DNA from: Dactylosporangium fulvum
GTDB lineage: Bacteria; Actinomycetota; Actinomycetes; Mycobacteriales; Micromonosporaceae
Length of the DNA stretch: 64,000 nucleotides
Assembly (NCBI RefSeq): GCF_025137375.1
Contig: NZ_CP073720.1
Coordinates: 8,766,501 to 8,830,500 of the forward strand
Direction: 5' to 3'
Of the stretch, positions 7,686 through 17,466 are shown piece by piece. How positions within the stretch are numbered: the first letter of the stretch is position 1; each line of letters opens with the position of its first letter. The notes under the pieces were generated by a model. That model ran no database searches. It was not told where the DNA came from and worked only from the letters and a program-made list of their open reading frames with translations. The translations under genes were made by a program, and so were the position numbers.

Positions 7686-9839
7686 TTGAGCGACGCGGTT
7701 CGCGAGTCGGAGATCGCCGCCGAGCAGGTCTATCTGGACCGGGTCTACACCCGGCTCGACCAGCTGCGTGTCTCCGCCGCCGAGGTGGAGAAGGCCGGCT
7801 ACAGCCTCGCCCGGGTGGGCAACTTCGGCGCGCTCGTCGAGCGCGACGCCATGGTCTACCACGCCGCCCGGCGTCGCCGGGCCCTGGAGAGCGAGCACGA
7901 CGGGCTGGTCTTCGGCCGGCTCGACCTGGGGCCCGACGGGGTCTCCGGCGCCGACGCGGCCGCCGTCGAGCCCGCGGTGCCCGACGGTGAGGTGCGCTAC
8001 ATCGGTCGGCTCGGCCTGCGGAACGAGTCCTACGAGTCGCTCGTCGTCGACTGGCGCGCACCCGCCGCCGCGCCGTTCTACCGGGCCACTCCCGCCGACC
8101 GGATGGGTGTGGTGCGGCGGCGGAGCATCAGGAGTGCCAACGAGAAGGTCTTGAGCATCGAGGACGACCTCCTCGACCCGGCAGGCGCCCCGGAGTCCAT
8201 GGCGGTGATCGGGGACGGTGCGCTGCTCGCCAACCTCTCCCGCGCCACCGGCCGCGGCATGAAGGACATCGTCGCCACGATCCAGCGGGAGCAGGACGAC
8301 GCGATCCGCTCCCCCGCGTCCGGGGTGACCATCGTGCGCGGCGGCCCCGGCACCGGCAAGACCGCGGTCGCCCTGCACCGGGCGGCCTACCTGCTGTATG
8401 CGGACCGCAACCGGTACGAGTCGGGCGGCGTGCTCGTCGTCGGGCCGTCGGACGTGTTCGTCGGTTATGTGTCGCGGGTGCTGCCGTCGCTGGGTGAGGA
8501 CACCGCGACGCTGCGCTCCCTGGGGCAGCTGGTCGAGGGCGTGCAGGCGACCCGCCACGAGCCGCCGGAGGTCGCCGCCGTCAAGGGCACGCTCCGCATG
8601 CAGCGGGTCCTGGCCCGCGCCGCCCGCTCCCCCGTGCCGGACTCGCCGGACCGCCTCCGGATCCTGTACCGCGGGGAGTTGCTGAGCCTCGACAAGCCGG
8701 CGCTCGACGAGCTGCGCCGCACCGTGCTGAACCTGGGCGTGAAGCGCAACGCCGCCCGGGCCAAGGCGGCCGGCCACGTGCTCGACGCGCTGTGGCGGCA
8801 GAGCGTCGAGCTGCTGCCGTCGAGCCGGCAGCAGAAGCGCGAGGAGTTCGCGCCGGACATCGCGGAGCGGCCGGAGTTCATCCAGTTCATGCGCGGCTGG
8901 TGGCCGGTGCTGCGCCCGGTCGGCGTGCTCGGCTGGCTGACCGACCGGCGGCGGCTCTCACGCTGGGCCAACGGCGTGCTCAGCAACCGCGAGATCGCCA
9001 CGCTGTCCGGCTCGATCCGCCCGGACGACCCGTCGGTCGAGGACATCGCGCTGCTCGACGAGCTGCACGAGCTCCTCGGCGACCCGCCGGCCCGCCGCCG
9101 GGCGCCGCGTGACCCCTTCCAGGTCGCGGAGGGCGTGCGCGAGGTGACGACGTATGCGGACCGGATGGCGGCGGCCCGCGCGCAGGCGGTCGAGCGACCG
9201 GAGGACTACCGCGACTACGCGCACATCATCGTCGACGAGTCGCAGGACGTGTCGCCGATGCAGTGGCGCATGGTCGGGCGCCGCGGTCCGCACGCGACCT
9301 GGACGATCGTCGGCGACCCGGCCCAGGCGGCATGGGCCGACCCGGCCGAGGCGGAGCGGGCGATGGACGGCGCGGTGGGCACCCGGCGACGCTCGGGCTT
9401 CACGCTGACCACCAACTACCGCAACTCGGCCGAGATCTTCGAGACCGCCGCGCGGGTGATCCGCCAGGCCCAGCCGGACATTGAGCTGCCGACGGCGGTG
9501 CGGTCGTCGGGCGTGGCGCCGGTCGAGCGGGTCGTCGAGGACCTGGAGCCGGCGGTCCGCGAGGCGGCGCAGGCCCTGCTGGACCAGGTGGAGGGCACGG
9601 TCGGCGTGATCACCGCGACCGCCCGCCGCGACGAGGTCGCGAAGTGGGTCGACGGGCTGGGCGCCGAGCGGCTCCAGACGGTGGGCGCTCTGGACGCGAA
9701 GGGCATGGAGTACGACGGTGTGCTGGTCGTCGAGCCGGCCGACATCCGCGAGGAGTCGGCGACGGGCTTCCGGACGCTGTACGTGGCCCTGTCCCGGGCG
9801 ACCCAACGCCTGACGACGGTGGGCACCCGGCCGTACTGA
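7686..9839 (+). CDS. helR: HelD/HelR-type RNA polymerase recycling ATPase
   Basis: 717-residue UvrD-like superfamily 1 ATPase of the HelD family. An N-terminal helical arm (about 1-75) should enter the RNA polymerase secondary channel; Walker A is GGPGTGKTAVALHR (219-232) and Walker B VDESQDVSPMQW, with late motifs TTNYRNSAEIF and VALSRATQRL. HelR homologues displace rifamycins and rescue stalled polymerase, giving rifamycin tolerance. The TTG start at 7686 has AGGAG 7 nt upstream. No rifamycin-associated element (a 19-bp inverted repeat known upstream of some helR genes) was seen between 7611 and 7685. It could be another HelD class, but the N-terminal arm and length fit HelR. Confidence 0.85.
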   Translation: MSDAVRESEIAAEQVYLDRVYTRLDQLRVSAAEVEKAGYSLARVGNFGALVERDAMVYHAARRRRALESEHDGLVFGRLDLGPDGVSGADAAAVEPAVPDGEVRYIGRLGLRNESYESLVVDWRAPAAAPFYRATPADRMGVVRRRSIRSANEKVLSIEDDLLDPAGAPESMAVIGDGALLANLSRATGRGMKDIVATIQREQDDAIRSPASGVTIVRGGPGTGKTAVALHRAAYLLYADRNRYESGGVLVVGPSDVFVGYVSRVLPSLGEDTATLRSLGQLVEGVQATRHEPPEVAAVKGTLRMQRVLARAARSPVPDSPDRLRILYRGELLSLDKPALDELRRTVLNLGVKRNAARAKAAGHVLDALWRQSVELLPSSRQQKREEFAPDIAERPEFIQFMRGWWPVLRPVGVLGWLTDRRRLSRWANGVLSNREIATLSGSIRPDDPSVEDIALLDELHELLGDPPARRRAPRDPFQVAEGVREVTTYADRMAAARAQAVERPEDYRDYAHIIVDESQDVSPMQWRMVGRRGPHATWTIVGDPAQAAWADPAEAERAMDGAVGTRRRSGFTLTTNYRNSAEIFETAARVIRQAQPDIELPTAVRSSGVAPVERVVEDLEPAVREAAQALLDQVEGTVGVITATARRDEVAKWVDGLGAERLQTVGALDAKGMEYDGVLVVEPADIREESATGFRTLYVALSRATQRLTTVGTRPY

Positions 9840-10336
9840 TCCGCCCTTGGAAGCGGCCAGGGCCGGGCCGCGCAGGTTTCCGCAGGCGCAGCCGTGCGAT
9901 GCCGAAGGCGACGAAGAACAGCGTCACCGACCCCTGACGAGTCGCCGCCGTGACATGGTCCAGCAGGGCACAGAACCAAACGAGAACCTCCAGGAACGCA
10001 ACACTCCCTCGCAAAACGTTGAATATCAATGGATCGGAATCGCCGATCTGCGATAATTTGTCAACGCCGATGTGATCCACGGCGAGACCCCATCGACACA
10101 TATCGGCAACGATGCGAGACCTGGGCGCCGCGAGTCTGCGCACATCTCTGTTCGAGTTTGTTGACTTCTGGTCGGCTAGGTTCGAAGCTGTACGCCATGC
10201 GAGCGCGCCCAGACTCAGACCGGATCGGCGGGGTACACACCCGTTCCCGCGACGTAACGTCTGCGGTGGAATCCGTTCTGGAAACGGCCATCCGCGCAGC
10301 CGCTGCGTCCGCTGCGCCTGCGAAGGGAACGGCGTG
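9840..10336. other. 497-nt intergenic region upstream of the gal operon
   Basis: No convincing gene. The GC content falls in 9990-10110 (for example AACGTTGAATATCAATGG and GATAATTTGTCAACG). On the minus strand, 10143 down to about 9840 is open and reads two hydrophobic stretches (LRGSVAFLEVLVWFCALLDH and VTLFFVAFGIARL), but with poor third-position bias and no Shine-Dalgarno; it might be a decayed membrane-protein fragment. A TTGACT hexamer at 10161-10166 is a possible -35 for the DeoR-gal operon, without a good -10 at standard spacing. Confidence 0.4.
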
Positions 10337-11116
10337 ATGCTCGCACAGCAACGTCAGGCGGCCATCCTCGACCTTGTCCGCCGCCACGGTGGCGTGCGGG
10401 TGAGCCAGCTGGTCCGCCAGTTCGGCGTCTCCGACATGACCATCCGGCGCGACCTCGAGGCGCTCGCCGACCGTGGCCTGGTCGACAAGGTGCACGGTGG
10501 CGCCACGATCGCCGGCCCCGGCTCCACCGAGGAGCCCGGCTTCGACGCCAAGTCGGTGCGCCAGCGCAACGAGAAGGCCGCGATCGCCGAGCGGGCCGCG
10601 AAGCTCATCGAGCCGCACACCGCGGTCGCCCTCTCGGCGGGCACCACCACCGCCGCGCTCGCCGCACACCTCGTCGACGTCCCTGGACTGACGATCGTCA
10701 CCAACTCGATCCCGGTCGCCGACACCCTGTACCACGCCGGGCGGCCCGACCAGACGGTCGTGCTCACCGGCGGGATCCGCACGCCCTCCGACGCCCTCGC
10801 CGGCCCGGTGGCGGAGGCCGCGATCGGCTCCCTCAACGTCGACGTGCTGTTCCTCGGCGTCCACGGGATGAGCCCGCGTACCGGCTTCACCACCCCCAAC
10901 CTCATGGAGGCGGGCACCAACCGTCTGCTGGTCGCCGCCGCCCGACGCCTCGTCGTGCTGGCCGACCACACCAAGTGGGAAATGGTCGGTATCGCAACCA
11001 TCACTCCACTCGACGAGGCGGACATCCTCATCACCGACGTCGGGCTCGCCGCCGAGGCGCGGGTCCAGCTCGCCGAGCGTGTCGGTGAGCTGATCGTCGT
11101 CGATCCGAACGGTTAG
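10337..11116 (+). CDS. DeoR family transcriptional regulator, probable gal operon repressor
   Basis: 259-residue DeoR-type regulator. The N-terminal winged helix reads LAQQRQAAILDLVRRHGGV and then VSQLVRQFGVSDMTIRRDLE, with the family recognition helix MTIRRDLEAL at about 33-42. The C-terminal DeoRC sugar-phosphate sensor has LSAGTTTAALA, VLTGG and an LADHTKWEMVG end. Just upstream is an AAGGGA site; either ATG 10337 or the adjacent GTG 10334 may be used. It lies 14 nt before galT, so it likely controls the galactose genes in response to a sugar phosphate. Confidence 0.9.
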   Translation: MLAQQRQAAILDLVRRHGGVRVSQLVRQFGVSDMTIRRDLEALADRGLVDKVHGGATIAGPGSTEEPGFDAKSVRQRNEKAAIAERAAKLIEPHTAVALSAGTTTAALAAHLVDVPGLTIVTNSIPVADTLYHAGRPDQTVVLTGGIRTPSDALAGPVAEAAIGSLNVDVLFLGVHGMSPRTGFTTPNLMEAGTNRLLVAAARRLVVLADHTKWEMVGIATITPLDEADILITDVGLAAEARVQLAERVGELIVVDPNG

Positions 11117-11130
11117 GACCTGGAAAACGA

Positions 11131-12200
11131 GTGAAGCGCACGGTCACCCACCTCGCCGACGGCCGGGAACTCATCTACTTCGACGAGCGCGACGACGCGT
11201 CCCGGGACGCCGTCGACCAGCGGGACCTCCCCCCGCCCCCGCCCGCCTCGGAGATGCGGTACGACCCGGTGCTCAACGAGTGGGTGACGATCGCCGCGCA
11301 CCGGCAGACCCGCACGTTCCTCCCGCCGTCCGACCAGTGCCCGTTGTGCCCGTCGACGCCGCAGTGGCAGAGCGAGATCCCCTCCGCCGAGTACGACGTG
11401 GTGGTGTTCGAGAACCGCTTCCCGTCCTTCAGCCATCGGGTCGTTCCGTCGCAGGGCGACCTCCTGCCCGGCCTGGTGCCGACCCGCCCGGCCGCCGGCC
11501 GGTGCGAGGTCGTCTGCTTCACCTCCGACCACAACGCCTCGTTCGCCTCGCTCTCCCCGGGCCGGGTGCGCACGGTCGTCGAGATGTGGGCCGACCGGAC
11601 CGCCGACCTGAACACCCGCGACGACATCGAGCAGGTGTTCTGCTTCGAGAACCGCGGCGAGGAGATCGGGGTGACGCTGCACCACCCGCACGGCCAGATC
11701 TACGCGTACCCGTTCGTGACCCCGCGGACCCGCCGGATGCTGCAGTCCGCGCGCTCGCACAGTGGCGGCAACCTCTTCGCCGACCTGCTGGCCGCCGAGC
11801 GGGCCGACGGCACACGGGTGGTCGCGCTCAACGAGCACTGGACCGCCTTCGTGCCCGCGACCGCGCGCTGGCCGTTCGAGATCCACCTGTACCCGCACCG
11901 CCAGGTCCCGGACATCCCGGCCCTGAGCGGCGCGGAGCGCGACGCGTTCGGCCCGCTCTACCTGGAGGTGCTGCGCCGCCTCGACGGGATGTTCGGGCTA
12001 CCGATGCCGTACATCTCGGCCTGGCACCAGGCACCGGCGCGGGTCGACCGGGACCTCGCATACCTGCACCTGCAGCTGTTCAGCACCCGGCGGGCGCCGG
12101 GCAAGCTCAAGTACCTGGCCGGCTCCGAGTCCGGCATGGGTGTGTTCGTCAACGACGTGCGGCCGGAGCAGGCCGCCGAGATGCTGCGGGGGGTCCAGCT

Positions 12201-12204
<4 letters not shown>
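11131..12204 (+). CDS. galT: Galactose-1-phosphate uridylyltransferase
   Basis: 357-residue GalT of the HIT superfamily, exchanging UMP between UDP-glucose and galactose-1-phosphate in the Leloir pathway. The active-site motif is LHHPHGQIYAYPF (about 187-199), where the central His is uridylylated. Zinc-site features CPLCPS (about 70-75) and FENRFPSF occur in the N-half. The C-half contains HLYPHRQVPDI and WHQAPAR, with substrate-binding histidines. GTG start 14 nt after the DeoR gene; its TGA overlaps the galK GTG by 4 nt, so translation is coupled. UDP-galactose 4-epimerase is not in this operon. Confidence 0.95.
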
Positions 12205-13322
<1,118 letters not shown>

Positions 13323-13509
13323 GCCGCGCGTCGGCCCGGTCGGCGTGGTCCTGCTGTACCGCAGCCGCTTCGGGCAGTCGGTCTACGCCGTCGGCGGCAG
13401 CGAGGACGCGGCCCAGACGTACACATTGTGCGACTCCGGCCGTTACCAGCCCCCCAACATGGGTTCCTCACGACCCCTGGGAACCCCCGCCAGCGTTGGG
13501 AGGACAAGC
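13323..13509. other. Spacer between galK and nos with an in-frame coding-like stretch
   Basis: The frame of the NOS gene stays open through this spacer and into galK. From about 13346 to 13420 it has G or C in the third position of about 26 consecutive codons and reads plausible protein (LLYRSRFGQSVYAVGGSED). Bias is then lost before the GTG used for NOS at 13510. It may be a gene remnant, a small gene, or a longer NOS N-terminus; TACACATTG at 13420-13428 could belong to a promoter. Confidence 0.4.
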
Positions 13510-14874
13510 GTGAGCGTGCCTGGATACCGCGACACGCCAGGACCGCAATGGGATCCGCGCGCACCGGTGGACCCCGCAGAAGCCGAGGAGTTCCTCGTGC
13601 TGTTCCACCGCGAGAACCCGCAGCACGGCGACGGCCACGAGCGGATCGCCGAGGTCCGGGCGGAGATCGCCGGCACCGGCACATACACCCACACGTACGC
13701 GGAACTCCTCTTCGGCGCCCGGGTGGCCTGGCGCAACGCGAGCCGCTGCATCGGCCGCCTGTACTGGCGCAGCCTCGTGATCCGGGACCTGCGCAAGGTC
13801 AGCGCGCCGGACGAGGTCTTCGAGGAACTGGTCCGCCACCTGGGCCTCGCCGGCCAGCGGGAACGCAACGTGATCCGGCCGGTCATCTCGATCTTCGCGC
13901 CGCACGTGCCGGGCCGCTCCGGCACCCGCGTGTGGAACGAGCAGCTGATCCGCTACGCCGGGCACAGCCACACGGACGGCACGGTCGTCGGCGACCCGCG
14001 GTACGTGCCGTTCACCCGGACGCTCCAGCAGTACGGCTGGCGCGGCAAGCCGGACAACCCGTTCGACGTGCTCCCGCTCGCGATCGAGGGCCCCGCCGGG
14101 GACGTGAACCTCTACGAACTGCCCGAGCACGCGGTCTGGGAGGTGCCGATCGCGCATCCGGAGTACCGCTGGTTCGCCGAACTCGGCCTGCGCTGGCACG
14201 CGATTCCGGCGATCGCGAACATGCGCCTGACCATCGGCGGGGTCGACTACCCGCTCGCGCCCTTCAACGGCTGGTACATGGGCACCGAGATCGGCGCGCG
14301 CAACCTCGCCGACCCGGACCGCTACGACCTGCTGCCGGTGATCGCGGAGCGGCTGGGACTGGACACGAGCACCGAGCGGTCGTTGTGGAAGGACCGGGCC
14401 CTGGTGGAGCTGAACCGGGCGGTGCTGTGGTCGTTCGACCGGGAGGGCGCGCGGATCAGCGACCACCACACGGAGTCGGAACGGTTCCTGGCGCACGTGG
14501 CGAGCGAGGAGCGCGCGGGCCGGGCGACCCCGGCGGACTGGACGTGGATCGTGCCGCCGATGAGCGGGGGTGCGACGGGGGTGTTCCACCGGTACTACGC
14601 CGAGGCCGACCAGCGTCCCGGCTTCTATCTCGACAGCAACGCGCGCGAGCTGGGCCGCCGGGGCCACTCGCCGGTCACGCCGGCGGCGGGTGCGGGGCGC
14701 TGCCCGTTCCACGAACCCTCGGCCGGGCCGGCCGACGCGGCGCCGGCCGAGACCGTGCCGACTGAGACCGTGCCGACTGAGACCGTGCCAGCCGTGCCCG
14801 CTCCGGAGCAATCGGCGGCGGAGAGCCGGGGCCTGCTGGACCGCCTTCTCCACCGCGACACGAGAAGGGCCTGA
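13510..14874 (+). CDS. nos: Bacterial nitric oxide synthase, oxygenase domain
   Basis: 454-residue NOS oxygenase, oxidising L-arginine via N-hydroxyarginine to citrulline and NO. The heme-thiolate Cys80 is in WRNASRCIGR and the substrate-binding Glu260 in GWYMGTEIG. Other family segments are present (FNGWYMG, WRGKPDNPFD, WKDRALVELN, SDHHTESERF). There is no fused reductase, as usual in bacteria, so electrons must come from separate flavoproteins. The catalytic core ends near residue 385, and an unusual tail of about 70 residues follows, with a Cys-containing GRCPFHEP and three Glu-Thr-Val-Pro repeats. The GTG start has GGGAGG 6 nt upstream. Known bacterial NOS roles include oxidative stress protection and tryptophan nitration for natural products; neither is indicated specifically here. 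Confidence 0.93.
   Translation: MSVPGYRDTPGPQWDPRAPVDPAEAEEFLVLFHRENPQHGDGHERIAEVRAEIAGTGTYTHTYAELLFGARVAWRNASRCIGRLYWRSLVIRDLRKVSAPDEVFEELVRHLGLAGQRERNVIRPVISIFAPHVPGRSGTRVWNEQLIRYAGHSHTDGTVVGDPRYVPFTRTLQQYGWRGKPDNPFDVLPLAIEGPAGDVNLYELPEHAVWEVPIAHPEYRWFAELGLRWHAIPAIANMRLTIGGVDYPLAPFNGWYMGTEIGARNLADPDRYDLLPVIAERLGLDTSTERSLWKDRALVELNRAVLWSFDREGARISDHHTESERFLAHVASEERAGRATPADWTWIVPPMSGGATGVFHRYYAEADQRPGFYLDSNARELGRRGHSPVTPAAGAGRCPFHEPSAGPADAAPAETVPTETVPTETVPAVPAPEQSAAESRGLLDRLLHRDTRRA
14749..14790 (+). repeat. 15-nt tandem repeat inside the NOS tail
   Basis: Two full copies and one 12-nt partial copy of GAGACCGTGCCGACT encode Glu-Thr-Val-Pro-Thr repeats. In frame, so it varies only the disordered C-terminal tail. 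Confidence 0.9.
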
Positions 14875-14914
14875 ACCACTTCTTCTGAACCCACTTTTTC
14901 TGGACCCACCGGCC

Positions 14915-14951
14915 GGTGCGGTTGTGGTGCCCGGGGCGCCGCAACCGCACC
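14915..14951. terminator. Bidirectional hairpin between nos and rocD
   Basis: A 10-bp perfect inverted repeat (14915-14924 with 14942-14951) encloses a second 6-bp stem (GGTGCC/GGCGCC). It lies between convergent genes and probably ends both transcripts. Confidence 0.7.
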
Positions 14952-14966
14952 AGCGTGTCGGGGCGC

Positions 14967-16184
14967 TCAGGAGCTGAGCACCTCGGTCAGTGCGTCGACG
15001 GCCAGGTCGATCTCCTCGCGGGTGACCACCAGCGGCGGGGCCAGCCGGAGGGTCGAGCCGTGGGTGTCCTTGGCCAGCACGCCCCTGGCCATCAGGCGCT
15101 CGCTCGCCTCGCGGCCGGTCATGAGCGCCGGGTCGATGTCGATGCCGGCCCAGAGGCCGCGGCCCCGGACCGCGGTCAGGCCCTTGCCGACCAGCGCGCC
15201 GAGGCGGGCGTGCAGGTGCGCGCCGACCGCCTTGGCGCGGGCCTGGGGCTTGCCGGTGTTCAGCAGGGCGATGACCGCCCGGGCGACCGCGCACGCCAGC
15301 GGGTTGCCGCCGAACGTGGAGCCGTGCTCGCCGGGGCGTAGCACGCCGAGGACCTCGCGGGAGGCGGCGACCGCCGACACCGGGACGATGCCGCCGCCGA
15401 GGGCCTTGCCCAGCACGTACATGTCGGGGACGACACCCTCGTCGTCACAGGCGAACGTGTCGCCGGTGCGGCCCAGGCCGGACTGGATCTCGTCGGCCAC
15501 GAAGAGGACGTTGCGCTCGGTGCACAGCGCCCGGACGCCGGTCAGGTAGCCGGCCGGCGGCACGAGCACACCCGCCTCGCCCTGGATCGGCTCGATGAGC
15601 ACGGCCACGGTGGTCTCGTCGATCGCCGCGGCGAGGGCCTCGAGGTCGCCGTAGGGCACGATCCGGAAGCCGGGCGTGTAGGGGCCGTAGTCGGCACGGG
15701 CCTCGGGGTCGGTGGAGAAACTGACGATCGTCGTGGTGCGGCCGTGGAAGTTACCGTCGGCGACGACGATCGTGGCCCGGCCGTCGGGGACGCCCTTGAC
15801 CTTGTACCCCCACTTGCGGGACACCTTGATCGCGGTCTCGACGGCCTCGGCGCCGGTGTTCATCGGCAGCACGAGGTCCTTGCCGCACAGTTCGGCGAGC
15901 TCGTGGCAGAACGGGCCGAACTGGTCGTGCAGAAACGCGCGGCTGGTCAGCGTCACCCGGTCGAGCTGTTCGCGGGCCGCGGCGACGAGGCCGGGGTGGC
16001 GGTGGCCGAAGTTCAGCGCCGAGTAGCCGGCGAGGCAGTCGAGATACCGGCGGCCGTCGACGTCGGTCACCCAGGCACCGTCGGCCTCGGCGATGACCAC
16101 GGGCAGCGGATGGTAGTTGTGCGCCGTCCAGCGCTCGGCCTCCGCCACCGCAGGGGCGGTGCGGTCGGTCATCGCAGCGGTCAT
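14967..16184 (-). CDS. rocD: Ornithine aminotransferase
   Basis: 405-residue class III PLP-dependent aminotransferase of the ornithine-oxo-acid family, producing glutamate-5-semialdehyde and glutamate from ornithine and 2-oxoglutarate. Diagnostic features: WTAHNYHPLPVVIAEA at the N-terminus (the NYxPLPVV ornithine motif), YSALNFGHRHP, the cofactor Asp in FVADEIQSGLGRTG, and the Schiff-base Lys in YVLGKALGGG. The ATG at 16184 overlaps the TGA of the upstream DDAH-family gene (ATGA) and follows GAGGAGGGGG. The DDAH-rocD pair resembles a known mycobacterial arrangement and forms an arginine-to-glutamate route, though arginase or deiminase activity must be supplied. Confidence 0.95.
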   Translation of the reverse strand: MTAAMTDRTAPAVAEAERWTAHNYHPLPVVIAEADGAWVTDVDGRRYLDCLAGYSALNFGHRHPGLVAAAREQLDRVTLTSRAFLHDQFGPFCHELAELCGKDLVLPMNTGAEAVETAIKVSRKWGYKVKGVPDGRATIVVADGNFHGRTTTIVSFSTDPEARADYGPYTPGFRIVPYGDLEALAAAIDETTVAVLIEPIQGEAGVLVPPAGYLTGVRALCTERNVLFVADEIQSGLGRTGDTFACDDEGVVPDMYVLGKALGGGIVPVSAVAASREVLGVLRPGEHGSTFGGNPLACAVARAVIALLNTGKPQARAKAVGAHLHARLGALVGKGLTAVRGRGLWAGIDIDPALMTGREASERLMARGVLAKDTHGSTLRLAPPLVVTREEIDLAVDALTEVLSS

Positions 16185-17005
16185 GCCCCCTCCTCGCTTC
16201 GCTCCGGACCGGTCATGCCCCGCACCTCCAACGTGCAGCACTTGGGTCCGCCGCCGGCCTTGTGCAGCTCGGACACGTCGACCGGCACCGGCTGGAATCC
16301 CTTCGACGCTAGCGCTCCGGCGAGCGCGGTGGCCGCGGACGGCAGCACCACGCGATCTCCGTCACTGACGGCGTTGAGCCCCAGCACGGCGGCGTCCTCG
16401 GCGGTGGCGACGACGGCATCGGGGTACAACCGCCGCAGCACTTCCTGACTGCCGGGCGAGAACGCCCCGGGGTAGTAGGCGATGTTGTCATGCGACAGCA
16501 CCGTCAGCGCGGTGTCGAGGTGGTAGTAGCGGGGATCGACAAGCTGCAGGCTGATCACCGGCCGGCCGAAGAGCTCCTGCGCCTCGAGGTGCGCGGCGTG
16601 CTCGGTGCGCAGCCCGGTGCCGGCGAGGATGACCTCACCGGCGAGCAGAAGGTCGCCCTCGCCCTCGTTGACGTTCTTCGCGGCGTGGACGTCGAAGCCG
16701 TTGCGCGCGAACCACGACAGATAGGCCGGGCCCTCGTCGGCGCGCTCCGGGTGGCGGAACTGCGCGCCGTAGACCTTGCCGTCGACGACCGTGGCACCGT
16801 TGGCGGCGAAGACCATGTCGGGCAGGCCGGGCACCGGGTCGATCAGGTCGACGGTGTGGCCGAGCGACAGGTAGAGCTCGTACAGCGTCGTCCACTGCGC
16901 GACGGCCCGCTCGACGTCAACGGGCGCGGTCGGGTCCATCCACGGATTGATCGTGTAGTCCACGGCAAAGTGTGTGGGTCGACACATCAGATAACGACGA
17001 CTCAT
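16181..17005 (-). CDS. ddaH: DDAH-family (amidinotransferase superfamily) hydrolase
   Basis: 274-residue protein of the guanidino-modifying superfamily, annotated in relatives as dimethylargininase. Members hydrolyse methylated arginine to citrulline and methylamine, though close actinobacterial relatives may act on other guanidino compounds. The catalytic Cys is in GGGPKCCTLEVRG (about 258), the His in VDPRYYHLDTAL, and the acidic residue in the NEGEGDLLLAG segment. There is no Shine-Dalgarno; a TAGGTT hexamer 7-12 nt before the ATG suggests a leaderless transcript. It is translationally coupled to rocD and convergent with NOS. In animals DDAH relieves NOS of methylarginine inhibitors, so the proximity is suggestive only. 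Confidence 0.88.
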   Translation of the reverse strand: MSRRYLMCRPTHFAVDYTINPWMDPTAPVDVERAVAQWTTLYELYLSLGHTVDLIDPVPGLPDMVFAANGATVVDGKVYGAQFRHPERADEGPAYLSWFARNGFDVHAAKNVNEGEGDLLLAGEVILAGTGLRTEHAAHLEAQELFGRPVISLQLVDPRYYHLDTALTVLSHDNIAYYPGAFSPGSQEVLRRLYPDAVVATAEDAAVLGLNAVSDGDRVVLPSAATALAGALASKGFQPVPVDVSELHKAGGGPKCCTLEVRGMTGPERSEEGA

Positions 17006-17011
17006 AAGAAA

Positions 17012-17017
17012 AACCTA
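17012..17017 (-). promoter_or_regulatory. Candidate -10 element for a leaderless ddaH-rocD transcript
   Basis: TAGGTT on the minus strand is separated from the ddaH ATG by six nucleotides (TTTCTT). No Shine-Dalgarno is present, and no clear -35 was found. Confidence 0.4.
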
Positions 17018-17118
17018 CGGTGCGTCCAGGGCGGCGAACCATTGCGATCCGCTGCTTCTTGGTGCGCGTTTCTTGTCTTGTACGGCCACCGAGCGGCGAT
17101 TCGTTGCGTCCCCCGTGT

Positions 17119-17343
17119 CTAGCCGAGTTGCCGCCAGTTGCCGGGCTGCGCCAGCAGGCCGGAGACGCAGTCCATCGCGGCGTCCTCGTCGGTGAACTCG
17201 TAGCGCCGGCAGCGCCCGTCGGCGCCGCCCTCGCGGGACTCGGCCCACCAGATGCCCGCGTCCTCGAACAGGTACACGTCGCGTCGGGCCAGCCGGCCCC
17301 AGCTGCCGTTCCACCAGTGTTTTCTGCGCTCCACAGGCAGCAT
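17119..17343 (-). CDS. Small hypothetical protein
   Basis: 74-residue basic/aromatic protein beginning MLPVERRKHWWNGSWGRL and rich in Trp (seven). The C-terminal part (RRYEFTDEDAAMDCVSGLL) looks like a strand plus helix, so it may be a small folded domain with a WW-rich sheet. No membrane segment and no recognised family. The reading frame continues open upstream of this ATG but with non-coding character. Divergent from the hemerythrin gene, 123 nt apart. Confidence 0.6.
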   Translation of the reverse strand: MLPVERRKHWWNGSWGRLARRDVYLFEDAGIWWAESREGGADGRCRRYEFTDEDAAMDCVSGLLAQPGNWRQLG

Positions 17344-17466
17344 TCGAACACACGTACCAACAGTGGCAAAAGGCGACCCGCCCATATCGATCAGGACGGT
17401 TAGCCTTCCACCCGTCCGGGTACGCCCTTGGTGCGCTGTCGCTTTCTGCCGAGTGGGGGTTGGCTC

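Noticed and set aside
11280..12200. Open frame of 307 codons before galK inside galT
   Set aside because: It is the galK frame staying open by GC bias. galT is strongly supported in another frame, and GTGA overlap fixes the galK start.
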